Shown: positions 26,386 to 34,316 of the stretch, piece by piece
Layout of the letters: every line of letters begins with the position of its first letter
Numbering within the stretch: the first letter of the stretch is position 1
Source: Bacillota bacterium
GTDB lineage: Bacteria > Bacillota > Clostridia > Acetivibrionales > DTU013
DNA: 64,000 nt
Direction: 5' to 3'
Assembly: GCA_023426125.1 (NCBI GenBank)
Contig: JAFABI010000017.1
Coordinates: forward strand, 1-64,000
Translations under genes and position numbers: made by a program
Notes under the pieces: model-generated
Database searches by the model: none
Seen by the model: only the letters and a program-made list of their open reading frames with translations
Told to the model about the DNA's origin: nothing

Positions 26386-27234
26386 ATGGAATGGGCAAGG
26401 GCGAAAAGTATAATCATTGCTTTATTCATTGTGCTTAATGTTTTTCTGCTGTCCAGAATTCTTATGGAATTTGGAAGCCAGGGGATTTCCAGGGAAGCCA
26501 TTGCCAATATGGAGACGATTCTGAAAAGCCGTGGAATTGTAGTAGAATGTGAAATCCCTCTGTATGATAGCGATACACCGAGGATGGAATATGGCAACGG
26601 GATATTGGATACTGCGGCGCTGCTTGAAAGATTACTGGGACTCAGGCCCGATATAAGCATAGGCAGTGAGGCCGGCGGCGAAGGGAATGCATATGAAAAT
26701 GGGCCGAAGAAGCTGACGGTTACAGGCCCAAACAGTTTTACATATACCGATGAAAAACCCGAAGAACATGCAAATATAACCGATTTGGAGGAATGCGAAA
26801 AATACCTGAAAAAATTCCTTAAGGAAAAAAAGCTTGACAAAACGTCCTATGTGCCGGATGGGATGCCTGAAAGGCAGGAAGACGGCGTAGTGTTTACATA
26901 TCTGGAAAAGTACAGAGGGTTTCTGGTCTATGACAACGCTTTGAAAGCGGTAGTTTCCGAAAAAGGCGTCACTTACCTTGAAGTAAGCAGCAGAGAGATC
27001 ACGAGGCTTTCAGCGGAGGCCATAAGGGACATATCGACAGCATATCAGGTATTGCTGCAAAACTTCGACGGCTCCGAAAAAACGGTCATAACGTCGATCG
27101 ATCTTGGATATAAGGATTTTGCTTCCCTGGAGGAGAACCGTTTGGAATTTTCCGAGCAATTACCGGTCTGGCGGATAAAGGTCAATGGCGTAGACCGATT
27201 CTTCGGGGCCTCCGACGGAAAGGAAATCCAATAA
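26386..27234 (+). CDS. walI: WalI (YycI) regulator of WalK
   Basis: 282 residues. MEWARAKSIIIALFIVLNVF matches the YycI start (short cytoplasmic WxxAK, then one membrane helix), followed by an outer domain related to YycH. ATG 26386 follows AAGGAG by 7 nt; TTG 26380 is in frame but too close to the ribosome site. The gene begins 2 nt after the walH stop. Its stop codon lies within the first unit of a 119-bp tandem repeat. Confidence 0.75.
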   Translation: MEWARAKSIIIALFIVLNVFLLSRILMEFGSQGISREAIANMETILKSRGIVVECEIPLYDSDTPRMEYGNGILDTAALLERLLGLRPDISIGSEAGGEGNAYENGPKKLTVTGPNSFTYTDEKPEEHANITDLEECEKYLKKFLKEKKLDKTSYVPDGMPERQEDGVVFTYLEKYRGFLVYDNALKAVVSEKGVTYLEVSSREITRLSAEAIRDISTAYQVLLQNFDGSEKTVITSIDLGYKDFASLEENRLEFSEQLPVWRIKVNGVDRFFGASDGKEIQ

Positions 27235-27510
27235 AAACGTCATTGTCCAATTGCTGCAGATAATATGCAGTATTGATATCCTTGCCATGTAGGGGCGCGC
27301 ATTGCGCGTCCGCCTATCTATAGACTGTCCCGCCACGGATTGAAATTTAATAAAGATGTCATCACCCAATTGCCGCAGATAATGTATAGTATTGATACCC
27401 TTGCCATGTATGGGTGCGCATTACGCGTCCGCCTATCTATAGACTGTCCCAGCACGGATAAAAGTCCAATAAAGATGCCATTGTTAAATTGCGGCAGATA
27501 ATGTTATAAT
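27230..27510. repeat. 119-bp tandem direct repeat (about 2.4 units) before murA
   Basis: Units start at 27230, 27349 and 27468 with AATAAARAYG and have an exact 119-bp period. Each contains AATTGCnGCAGATAAT, and the first two contain the dispersed GGGGCGCGC repeat followed by CGCCTATCTATAGACTGTCC. The third unit is cut short near 27510, where it becomes the murA promoter. The first unit starts at the walI stop codon. Confidence 0.8.
27481..27510 (+). promoter_or_regulatory. murA promoter candidate inside the third tandem unit
   Basis: TTGTTA at 27481-27486, an 18-bp spacer and TATAAT at 27505-27510, 38 nt before the TTG start. The matching positions in units 1 and 2 have lost the TATAAT, so only the last unit seems to be an active promoter. 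Confidence 0.5.
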
Positions 27511-27547
27511 AAGTGGGAACACAAATGATAAAGGGAGTGCGGTCTAG

Positions 27548-28807
27548 TTGGAGAAAATAGTTATTAACGGAGGGAAACCTCTAGAGGGTGACGTGTACAT
27601 AAGCGGTGCAAAGAATGCGGCTGTGGCGGTTTTACCCGCGGTACTGCTTGTAGATGGTACCAGCAGGATAGAAAACATTCCCAGCATCAAGGATGCAAGG
27701 ATCCTGGAGGAAACCCTCAAACAGCTGGGCGCTAAGATTACCGTAGAAGATAAGAATACCATTTTTGTAGACTCCCACGAAATAAATTCCTATAAAGCTT
27801 CTTACAAAATGATAAACAGCATGAGAGCCTCCTATTATTTATTGGGAGCTTTGCTGGGCCGCTTCAAACGGGCCGAGGTGGCGCTGCCGGGAGGCTGTGA
27901 CTTTGGTTTCAGGCCAATGGATCAGCATATCAAGGGCTTTGAGGCGATGGGGGCCTCCGTCACGATTGAACATGGAATGGTCAAGCTATATGCGGATAAG
28001 CTTGTGGGAAACCAGATCTATCTGGATGTAGTCAGCGTGGGGGCAACAATAAACCTTATGCTGGCGGCGGTAAAGGCAGAAGGTACGACCATCATAGAGA
28101 ATGCAGCAAAGGAACCTCACGTAGTAGATACAGCCAATTTTTTGAATGCAATGGGAGCCAATGTAAAGGGCGCCGGTACTGATGTAATAAAAATCAGGGG
28201 CGTCAGTACCCTGAAGGGCGGCAAAACCCACTCCATCATACCCGATATGGTTGAAGCCGGAACCTTTATGATTGCCGCGGCGGCAACCAAAGGCGAGGTC
28301 ACTGTAAGAAACGTCATACCCAAGCACATGGAATCATTGACAGCCAAGCTGATAGAAATGAATGTTAAAGTCATTGAAGGCGAAGACTGGATAAAGGTCA
28401 ACGGCAAAGAAGGATTCCACAAAGCCAACATCAAAACGCTCCCATATCCGGGATTCCCTACGGATTTACACCCTCCGGCCACTGTATTGCTGTGTCTGGC
28501 GGAAGGCACCAGTACGATCACGGAAGGTATTTGGCCCCACAGGTTTCAATATGTGGATGAGTTGAAACGCATGGGTGCTCACATAAAGGTGGAGGGAAAT
28601 ATTGCCGTCATCGAGGGACCGGTGGGATTGACCGGGGCGCCGGTAAACGCCATCGATCTCAGAGCGGGAGCGGCGGCTGTTTTAGCCGGGCTTGCAGCAG
28701 AAGGACGGACAGAAGTCCACTGCATTAAGTACATAGACAGGGGCTATGAGGATTTTACAGGCAAACTGAGCGCCCTGGGTGCGGATATCGTCAGAGTGGA
28801 AGGGTAG
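27548..28807 (+). CDS. murA: UDP-N-acetylglucosamine 1-carboxyvinyltransferase
   Basis: 419 residues. MurA transfers enolpyruvate from phosphoenolpyruvate to UDP-GlcNAc, the first committed step of peptidoglycan synthesis in the cytoplasm. ISGAKNAAV near the start holds the conserved Lys-Asn, and the catalytic Cys is residue 117 in LPGGCDFGFRPMD, so the enzyme should be sensitive to fosfomycin. The C-terminal region HRFQYVDELKRMGA and DLRAGAAAVLA is also typical. The TTG start at 27548 follows AAGGGAG (27532-27538). It belongs to the wal-murA-yycJ-rlmH block. Confidence 0.92.
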   Translation: MEKIVINGGKPLEGDVYISGAKNAAVAVLPAVLLVDGTSRIENIPSIKDARILEETLKQLGAKITVEDKNTIFVDSHEINSYKASYKMINSMRASYYLLGALLGRFKRAEVALPGGCDFGFRPMDQHIKGFEAMGASVTIEHGMVKLYADKLVGNQIYLDVVSVGATINLMLAAVKAEGTTIIENAAKEPHVVDTANFLNAMGANVKGAGTDVIKIRGVSTLKGGKTHSIIPDMVEAGTFMIAAAATKGEVTVRNVIPKHMESLTAKLIEMNVKVIEGEDWIKVNGKEGFHKANIKTLPYPGFPTDLHPPATVLLCLAEGTSTITEGIWPHRFQYVDELKRMGAHIKVEGNIAVIEGPVGLTGAPVNAIDLRAGAAAVLAGLAAEGRTEVHCIKYIDRGYEDFTGKLSALGADIVRVEG

Positions 28808-28842
28808 CTATATAAGTGTTGTGTTGGTTATTCCAGCAGGTG

Positions 28843-28960
28843 TCATTGCGGGCGTAACTTAAGTGAATCATGGCAATCTCAGCCGGGATAGAAGATACAC
28901 TCAGTGATTAGGAGATTGCCACGGTCGCTGTGCTCACAGCAATGACAAAAGCAAAAACCG
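28843..28960. repeat. Inverted dispersed repeat of the TGTCATTGCG family
   Basis: TGTCATTGCGGGCG with GGCAATCTCA on the left faces GGAGATTGCC with CAGCAATGACA on the right, forming a stem-loop of about 110 bp between murA and yycJ. A related copy lies at 55262-55363. Palindromes of this type are scattered in intergenic DNA of many Firmicutes. A fragment close to the other repeat family (TAGGTCGGCTCATCGGCCGCC) follows at 28992. Confidence 0.65.
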
Positions 28961-29030
28961 ATGCCATTAAAAATAGAACGGCCATTAAATGTAGGTCGGC
29001 TCATCGGCCGCCTGGAAGGCATGGAATAGA

Positions 29031-29822
29031 ATGATAAGATTTTGCAGCTTATACAGCGGCAGCAGCGGAAACTCCATATTTTTAAGCGTAGGCAGGACAA
29101 AGCTTCTGATTGATGCCGGCTTAAGCGCAAAGAGGATTGTGGAAGCTCTGGTTTCCATCGGAGAGAATCCGTCGGAATTGAGCGCTGTTCTAATCTCTCA
29201 TGAACACAGCGACCACATCAGAGGCGCAGGAATTCTTTCCAGAAAATTCAATATCCCGGTATATGCAAATGAGAACACCTGGGAAGCGATGAGCCCCATG
29301 CTGGGACCTGTAAATCTGGCCAACAGGCTTTGTTTCGATACGGGAAGAGAATTTCAGATTGGTGATATTGCCATCAATTCATTTCCAATACCCCATGACG
29401 CCAGCGAGCCCGTAGGGTATAATTTTTTTGCAGAAAACAAAAAAGTCACCATCGCCACCGATATCGGGCACGTCAGCCTTGGACTGCTGAACTGCCTGGA
29501 AGCCAGCGATTTGCTGCTCCTGGAATCCAACCATGATGTGGAAATGCTGAAGGTGGGGCCTTATCCCTGGCATCTGAAGAAAAGGATCGCAGGAGAACAC
29601 GGACATCTTTCCAATGAAACAGCCGGCAAGGTAGTCGCCTACATGGCGGAAAAGGGCACGAAGAGGTTCTTGCTGGGGCACCTCAGCAGGGAAAACAATT
29701 TTCCGGAACTGGCATACCAGACGGTCTGCAATGCATTATTTGAAAAGCAGATATGCGTTGGCGCAGATATTATGCTGGATGTGGCATTGAGAGACAAAGT
29801 CGGCGAGGTAATTGAGTTATAA
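29031..29822 (+). CDS. yycJ: YycJ/WalJ-like metallo-beta-lactamase-fold hydrolase
   Basis: 263 residues. The metal-binding motif H57-E-H59-S-D61-H62 (SHEHSDH) and downstream His residues mark the metallo-beta-lactamase fold; the N-terminal SLYSGSSGNS is typical of YycJ. YycJ has been described as a DNA exonuclease related to mismatch repair and is normally linked to walRK. ATG 29031 is preceded by GGAAGG (29013-29018). It is separated from murA by a repeat. Confidence 0.8.
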   Translation: MIRFCSLYSGSSGNSIFLSVGRTKLLIDAGLSAKRIVEALVSIGENPSELSAVLISHEHSDHIRGAGILSRKFNIPVYANENTWEAMSPMLGPVNLANRLCFDTGREFQIGDIAINSFPIPHDASEPVGYNFFAENKKVTIATDIGHVSLGLLNCLEASDLLLLESNHDVEMLKVGPYPWHLKKRIAGEHGHLSNETAGKVVAYMAEKGTKRFLLGHLSRENNFPELAYQTVCNALFEKQICVGADIMLDVALRDKVGEVIEL

Positions 29823-29917
29823 CGTATGCCGGTTGTTATGATACGGCTGTAGGTTGAGCGGCCATTATTTGCCGTCTATAGTCAGATGCAGCCGCTTGAG
29901 GCTGACAGTTGCGTAGG

Positions 29918-29957
29918 AATGACTGTTATGATGCAGTGTAACGCAGGGACAGTCATT
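29918..29957. repeat. Short inverted repeat between yycJ and rlmH
   Basis: AATGACTGT (29918-29926) and ACAGTCATT (29949-29957) are perfect 9-bp arms around a 22-nt loop. No T run follows, so it is not a clear terminator. The rest of 29823-30028 shows no gene. Confidence 0.4.
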
Positions 29958-30028
29958 GGTCGCTTTTTGCCAATGGATATTACCGTGATGGGAAGATCCC
30001 TCTTAAAGAATAGGATAGGCAGGGAAGT

Positions 30029-30508
30029 ATGAAGATAACGATTCTAGCTGTAGGTAAAATTAAAGAGAAATATCTGAGGGAGGGCATACAGGAATATGCC
30101 AAACGCCTTTCGCGGTTTTGCGAGCTGCAGCTGCTGGAAGTGGAGGATGAGCAGGCTTCCGATGCATTAAGCCCGGCACAGGAAGAGCAGGTCAAAAAAA
30201 AGGAAGCGGATAAAATTCTGAAAAAGTTGAAGGAAGGCTCTTTTGCAGTAATTCTGGATATCAAGGGGATAAAGCTTGATTCGGAAGGCCTGGCCGCCAG
30301 GCTGGAAGGATACTTTGTTTCAGGCATATCCCACATCACATTCATCATCGGCGGCTCTCTCGGGCTCCATGAATCTGTAACGGCAAAAGCCGGTCTAAGA
30401 TTGTCAATTTCGGATATGACCTTTCCCCACCAGTTGGTCAGGCTTATTTTGCTTGAGCAGGTTTACAGGGCATTCAAGATTAACAATGGTGAGACGTATC
30501 ATAAATGA
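30029..30508 (+). CDS. rlmH: 23S rRNA (pseudouridine-1915-N3) methyltransferase
   Basis: 159 residues of the SPOUT class. The knot region ITFIIGGSLGLHESV and the LPHQL-like FPHQLVRLILLEQVYRAF are characteristic; the protein ends in the conserved TYHK. RlmH methylates pseudouridine 1915 in 23S rRNA. The last 15 nt (30494-30508) match the SCC attachment site of staphylococcal orfX closely and recur downstream as borders of small modules, so this gene is the integration target of the cassette array. The coding sequence itself is intact. Confidence 0.92.
   Translation: MKITILAVGKIKEKYLREGIQEYAKRLSRFCELQLLEVEDEQASDALSPAQEEQVKKKEADKILKKLKEGSFAVILDIKGIKLDSEGLAARLEGYFVSGISHITFIIGGSLGLHESVTAKAGLRLSISDMTFPHQLVRLILLEQVYRAFKINNGETYHK
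30494..30508 (+). mobile_element. SCC-type attachment site at the 3' end of rlmH (att A)
   Basis: ACGTATCATAAATGA ends with the rlmH stop codon. Staphylococcal SCC elements integrate at nearly the same sequence in orfX/rlmH. Immediately downstream is a palindrome TTCACATGTGAA, found in related form after the other copies. Confidence 0.65.
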
Positions 30509-30699
30509 GTTCACATGTGAACATTATAGGAAATAGATATGTGCAGACATTTATTTTATAATACTTTTAAAGGGGTACATATTTGTAGGAAACTACAAAT
30601 TAACGGTTTTTTAGTTATCCTTAGAAAAAAAGTCGGGTAATGATGAAAGTATGTAAGCTATAATAGATTTATCTTAAGATATTAATGGAGAACTCCAAA

Positions 30700-31143
30700 A
30701 TGGATTACTACAAACTTATACAAAAATCAATTGATTATATTGAGAGAAATCTTGAAAATGAAATCAATCTCAATGAGATAGCTAAAGAATCATATATGTC
30801 TTTATCTAATTTCTATAAACTATTCTTTATGTATGTGGGGTATTCTGCTAATGAATATATCAGGCTTCGCAGGATTAGCCTTGCAGCAAACGACCTTTTA
30901 AATAGTAACTTACGTATCATAGATATTTCCTTAAAATATCAATTTGATAGTGTAGATTCTTTTTCAAGAGCTTTCAAACGCGTCACTAGATTTTTACCAA
31001 GTGAGTTCAGAAAATACAATTATAATTTTCAGTTTGAAAGGATAGATATTATGGCTCAATTTTTAGAGGCTGAGATAATCTACTTCAAGATAGTCCAAAT
31101 CCAAGCGTATATCAGCTTTTATGTACGACAAATCATCAAATAA
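30700..31143 (+). CDS. AraC-family DNA-binding protein, short
   Basis: 147 residues. The first 105 form the double helix-turn-helix of AraC regulators: INLNEIAKESYMSLSNFYK and a second helix pair around IIDISLKYQFDSVDSFSRAF with the usual PSEFRKY ending. The 40-residue tail (IIYFKIVQIQAYISFYV) may begin an effector domain cut off by a frameshift; the next gene lies in another frame whose open reading extends back to 31074 and overlaps this end. ATG 30700 follows GGAG by 9 nt; ATG 30685 is in frame. First cargo gene of module 1. Confidence 0.6.
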   Translation: MDYYKLIQKSIDYIERNLENEINLNEIAKESYMSLSNFYKLFFMYVGYSANEYIRLRRISLAANDLLNSNLRIIDISLKYQFDSVDSFSRAFKRVTRFLPSEFRKYNYNFQFERIDIMAQFLEAEIIYFKIVQIQAYISFYVRQIIK

Positions 31144-31181
31144 TAAAAGGAAAGACATTTACTGATAACGAGAAGAAAAAC

Positions 31182-31904
31182 ATGACGGGTATCTTCTTGG
31201 ATAATATAAGTGATAAAAACTCACTTGAACGTTTTAATAAAGGAGTTAAGGCACCGACTGACGGTAGAATAATGTATCCGTTATTTTACATACCGCCATA
31301 TAACGGTAAAAAACTTATTACAATTACTGGGGTTATGCCTAAAACACATATTTTTTCTGCAAATCATTACGAGTTGGAAATACTTCGGTTATTGGCTCTG
31401 TGGCGACCAAACGAAGACATTGTAAAAAATATGCTTAGCAAAACTAAAGAACGGCTTAGGACGACATGTTATGGGAACTTTTGTAGTACAGGGGAATGTT
31501 TTGAAGCTTCCATCGTGACCTTACGATTTTTAGCAACTGTTTTCCCAAATGAAAAAGATTGGATAACTTTATTAACCAAAGGAATCCGTGATGAAATTGA
31601 CAACAAACCTAATGGAGTGAAAAGACGTTCTGGCATTTACTTTTATTATTGGCTTACCTTGACCGATATAGATTTACCAATTGCAGATATTGAAATTAAG
31701 CGTTATCAACCTGATTTAGTTCATACCATTAGCAGAAGCTCAAGCTATAATTTAGAGTACGATAAATTATTTAATCCAATAGCAGTATATATAGCTCGTA
31801 ATTGTTTGTCCCGTCTTCCTGAATATAATCATATAAAAGAAATAGAAGGATATGCTGGGAGTGACGGAAGATTCCATTTTGACTATGGTCAATTCGTAAT
31901 ATAA
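31182..31904 (+). CDS. Protein of unknown function in module 1
   Basis: 240 residues, soluble and mostly helical, with CYGNFCSTGECFEASIVTLRF (three Cys and a Glu that could bind metal or a cofactor) and a C-terminal GSDGRFHFDYGQFVI. I do not recognise the family. The frame is open upstream from 31074 (translated tail HQIIKGKTFTDNEKKN), overlapping the end of the AraC-type gene, so the two may once have been one regulator with a sensing domain, now split by a frameshift. There is no clear ribosome site before ATG 31182, which supports this idea. Confidence 0.5.
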   Translation: MTGIFLDNISDKNSLERFNKGVKAPTDGRIMYPLFYIPPYNGKKLITITGVMPKTHIFSANHYELEILRLLALWRPNEDIVKNMLSKTKERLRTTCYGNFCSTGECFEASIVTLRFLATVFPNEKDWITLLTKGIRDEIDNKPNGVKRRSGIYFYYWLTLTDIDLPIADIEIKRYQPDLVHTISRSSSYNLEYDKLFNPIAVYIARNCLSRLPEYNHIKEIEGYAGSDGRFHFDYGQFVI

Positions 31905-31961
31905 GCAGAATTCGAAGTAAGGTTAATTCGTTATTTTTGTAATATGTGGAAATTACCTGAT

Positions 31962-31984
31962 GAGACACCTTCCATTGGTGTCTC
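31962..31984 (+). terminator. Hairpin at the 3' end of module 1
   Basis: GAGACACC (31962-31969) and GGTGTCTC (31977-31984) form a perfect 8-bp stem with a 7-nt loop. The following TTAGGTTAATAAGCAA resembles the sequence after the module 2 hairpin. The T run is weak. Confidence 0.5.
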
Positions 31985-32182
31985 TTAGGTTAATAAGCAA
32001 TTTTTATTTCAAATACCCTATTATTTAGTTGTAAAGTGATACGGTAAAATCTACCACAAGTAACTAATGGTGTTCACTTGTGGACATAATAGGTAGTAGC
32101 CTTATACAGGCATTTATATTGTAATTTTTATAAGAGCTACATATATGTACTATATTGTTAACTGATTTTGGAGAGTGATTAA

Positions 32183-32470
32183 ATGAAAAAGAAAGAATGG
32201 ACGATTTATTTAGATAACGAAAAGTATAAAATTGAATTTTTACCAAATTTAATTTTTAAATTTAAATATAAAATATTTATTAATAATGGAGTTATAGATA
32301 ACGTTGAATGCATACTCAATAAAGAAGGGGCAAATTATAATTTTAAAATTAAAGGTCATAACGTTACAGTAGCATCAACAGTCAAGAATTTAAGTTCCAA
32401 TTATGATTTGATTATAGATGGTAAATCGACAACCACGAATAAGATTATTACTTTTTATTATAGGGCATGA
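32183..32470 (+). CDS. Small protein of unknown function in module 2
   Basis: 95 residues, very rich in Lys, Asn and Ile, with alternating short strands that suggest a small beta barrel or sandwich (WTIYLDNEKYKIEF, KIFINNGVID, YDLIIDGKSTT). There is no signal peptide or membrane helix. The pattern recalls FAIM-like repeats but that is speculation. ATG 32183 follows GGAG (32171-32174) by 8 nt. It is the only gene in its module and has the conserved head promoter and a strong 3' hairpin. Confidence 0.5.
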   Translation: MKKKEWTIYLDNEKYKIEFLPNLIFKFKYKIFINNGVIDNVECILNKEGANYNFKIKGHNVTVASTVKNLSSNYDLIIDGKSTTTNKIITFYYRA

Positions 32471-32491
32471 AATTTATATTATGTGAAAAAT

Positions 32492-32526
32492 AGCTAAGAT
32501 ACACCAATAGATGGTGTATCTTAGCT
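32492..32526 (+). terminator. Strong hairpin at the 3' end of module 2
   Basis: Perfect 15-bp arms AGCTAAGATACACCA (32492-32506) and TGGTGTATCTTAGCT (32512-32526) with a 5-nt loop. No long T run follows on either strand; an A run precedes it, so it may work mainly on the minus strand or as an RNA-stabilising end. Confidence 0.55.
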
Positions 32527-32630
32527 TAACAAGCTATACGGATTTCAAAAACCTGAGAGTTTAGTTGTAGGTTGATACGCCGAAACATATCATAAATGAC
32601 AATAATGTTGCCTGGTGAACATTATTGAGC

Positions 32631-32679
32631 TTGACGAAATCATATTTTTGAAATACAATATGAATGAACGTTCATTCAT
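32631..32679 (+). promoter_or_regulatory. tetR promoter with a 20-bp palindromic operator
   Basis: TTGACG (32631-32636), 17 bp, TACAAT (32654-32659), then the perfect palindrome ATGAATGAACGTTCATTCAT at 32660-32679. The operator covers the expected transcription start, so the TetR-type product should repress its own operon. Confidence 0.75.
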
Positions 32680-32690
32680 AAGGAGATTGT

Positions 32691-33329
32691 ATGTCTATAC
32701 AAAGTGAAGAATTAGAAAAGAAATTCATACAAGGCTTTGAAGAAATGGTTGAAGATACAAGAATTAGACAAATACTATTAAATGCAATTGAAGTATTTTC
32801 AAAGAAAGGACTTGCTGGGACAAAAATAAAAGATATAGCTATGAAAGCAGGTTTTAGTCAAGGGTTTGTCTATAACTACTTCAAATCAAAAGATGATATT
32901 TTTACAAAAATTGTTGATTTAGCAACTGAGGGTGCGGAAAATTCAGTGAAATATGCAACAGAATTGAATGGAAGTCCATACGAAAGAATATTTTGGCTTA
33001 CTGAAGCGTTTTTATCTCCTGACAGCATAGCAATGCAACATTGGAGATTAATTATGCTACAGGTAGCAACTTCGGAAGCGATACCCGAAGAGGCTAAAAA
33101 TATTGCAAAAGAGAGGATAAAAAGGCCTTTTGAACATCTGATACCAATAATAGTTGAAGGACAAAATTCAGGTGAGATCGTTAAAGAAGACCCTTTAGTA
33201 CTTGCTATAACTTATTTTTCAATTATTCAAGGATTAGCAATATCACGAATTCAGAGTGGTAAAAATGTTCCGTTTCCGTCCACAGAAATGGTGTTAAGCT
33301 TTTTGAGAGTGGATAATAAAAGGGGGTAA
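32691..33329 (+). CDS. TetR-family transcriptional regulator
   Basis: 212 residues. The N-terminal helix-turn-helix reads ALNAIEVFSKKGLAGTKIKD-like with the TetR hallmark GFSQGFVYNYFKSKDDIF at about residues 55-72. The C-terminal part is a helical ligand-binding domain. ATG 32691 follows AAGGAG (32680-32685). A perfect palindrome in its promoter is the likely operator. It is cotranscribed with an alpha/beta hydrolase 7 nt downstream, whose substrate could be related to the inducer. Confidence 0.8.
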   Translation: MSIQSEELEKKFIQGFEEMVEDTRIRQILLNAIEVFSKKGLAGTKIKDIAMKAGFSQGFVYNYFKSKDDIFTKIVDLATEGAENSVKYATELNGSPYERIFWLTEAFLSPDSIAMQHWRLIMLQVATSEAIPEEAKNIAKERIKRPFEHLIPIIVEGQNSGEIVKEDPLVLAITYFSIIQGLAISRIQSGKNVPFPSTEMVLSFLRVDNKRG

Positions 33330-33336
33330 TGTAATA

Positions 33337-34221
33337 ATGATAAAAAGATTTAAGAAAGAAGAAGGGAAAAAATTAATATATCAATCTTATGATAAGCTTT
33401 TAGAATCATGGGGAGTAGAAAAAGAAGAAATTGACGTTGAGACAACGTTTGGGAAAACACACATCATAGTTGCAGGAAAACGGGGAAATCCTCCATTATT
33501 ACTATTTCATGGCGTCGGTGATAATTCTGCTATAATGTGGATATATAATATTCAAGAGTTGGTACGGTATTTTTTTGTACTTGCTGTTGATACTATGGGG
33601 GGACCTGGAAAAAGTGAGCCTAATCAGATTTACTTTGAAAAATTTGAACTATCTTTGTGGATAGATGAATTATTGAATTACTTTAATATCAGCACAACCA
33701 ATATCGCAGGAGTTTCGAATGGTGCTTACATAACTCAATATTATGCAATTAAAAAGCCAGAAAGAGTGAATAAGATTCTTTGTATGGCAGGGGCGATATC
33801 AGCAAAAGGAGGTCCGAATCCCTTATTCAGGATGATGAAGATTTTTCTGCCAGAAGCTCTTTTCCCAACTAAAAAGAGTACGACTAGATTACTAAAAAAA
33901 TTGTGCGGACCAAATAATAAGGTTTTTATTGAAGAAGAAAATATAATGGAGCATTGGTATTATCTTCTAAAGTATTTCAACAATAGAACAATGATGTATC
34001 ATAAGTATGTACAATTTGAGGATAGGCAAATTGAGTCAATTAAGGATAAATCGTTATTTTTAATTGGAGATTGCGACAAATTGACGTACTTTTCTGATTC
34101 CATAAAGGCATTAGAAAAAAACAGCTTGAAATATAAAATCATAAAAAATGCTGGACATGGGATAAACCATGAACAATCTACAATTGTAAATAATGAAGTT
34201 ATAAGCTTCCTGTGTTCTTGA
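33337..34221 (+). CDS. Alpha/beta-hydrolase fold enzyme
   Basis: 294 residues. LLLFHGVGDNSAIMW forms the oxyanion-hole region (HGVG), the nucleophile Ser is in GVSNGAY (about residue 128), the acid Asp in IGDCDKLT (about 248) and the His in AGHGINHE (about 271). A helical cap lies between about residues 150 and 210. Probable cytoplasmic esterase or carboxylic-ester/lactone hydrolase. It is the second gene of a TetR-controlled pair inside a mobile module, a common layout for detoxifying enzymes. Substrate unknown. Confidence 0.75.
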   Translation: MIKRFKKEEGKKLIYQSYDKLLESWGVEKEEIDVETTFGKTHIIVAGKRGNPPLLLFHGVGDNSAIMWIYNIQELVRYFFVLAVDTMGGPGKSEPNQIYFEKFELSLWIDELLNYFNISTTNIAGVSNGAYITQYYAIKKPERVNKILCMAGAISAKGGPNPLFRMMKIFLPEALFPTKKSTTRLLKKLCGPNNKVFIEEENIMEHWYYLLKYFNNRTMMYHKYVQFEDRQIESIKDKSLFLIGDCDKLTYFSDSIKALEKNSLKYKIIKNAGHGINHEQSTIVNNEVISFLCS

Positions 34222-34316
34222 GTTTTACAGTGTTTACGATAAATTTATATATAGTAATTAAGAGGCAGTTCTTATTTCAAGAACTTTGTGGTTTAGTTGG
34301 TAAGTGATACGGTGAG

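Larger units (their letters stand above)
30509..32068 (+). mobile_element. Cassette module 1 of the rlmH-linked array
   Basis: The head has the palindrome TTCACATGTGAA (30511-30522), TATAAT (30557-30562) and TACATATTTGTA (30576-30587). The cargo is an AraC-type gene and an unknown gene. The tail has a GAGACACC/GGTGTCTC hairpin (31962-31984) followed by TTAGGTTAATAAGCAA and TTTAGTTGTAAAGTGATACG. Module 2 begins at a degenerate att-like site near 32049-32069. Base composition is clearly AT-richer than in the flanking chromosome. Confidence 0.55.
32049..32602 (+). mobile_element. Cassette module 2 of the rlmH-linked array
   Basis: It starts at a degenerate att-like segment (ATCTACCACAAG, 32049-32060). 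The head then repeats module 1 and 4: GTTCACTTGTGGAC, CATAATAGGTAGTAG, TGTAAT (32120-32125) at the -10 position, and the perfect palindrome TACATATATGTA (32138-32149). One small gene is the cargo. The tail has a 15-bp hairpin, TTAGCTTAACAAGC and TTTAGTTGTAGGTTGATACG, then att C at 32585-32599. Confidence 0.55.

Noticed and set aside
27230..27510. 119-bp repeats considered as a CRISPR array
   Set aside because: Only about 2.4 units, continuous homology without unique spacers, and no cas genes in the window.
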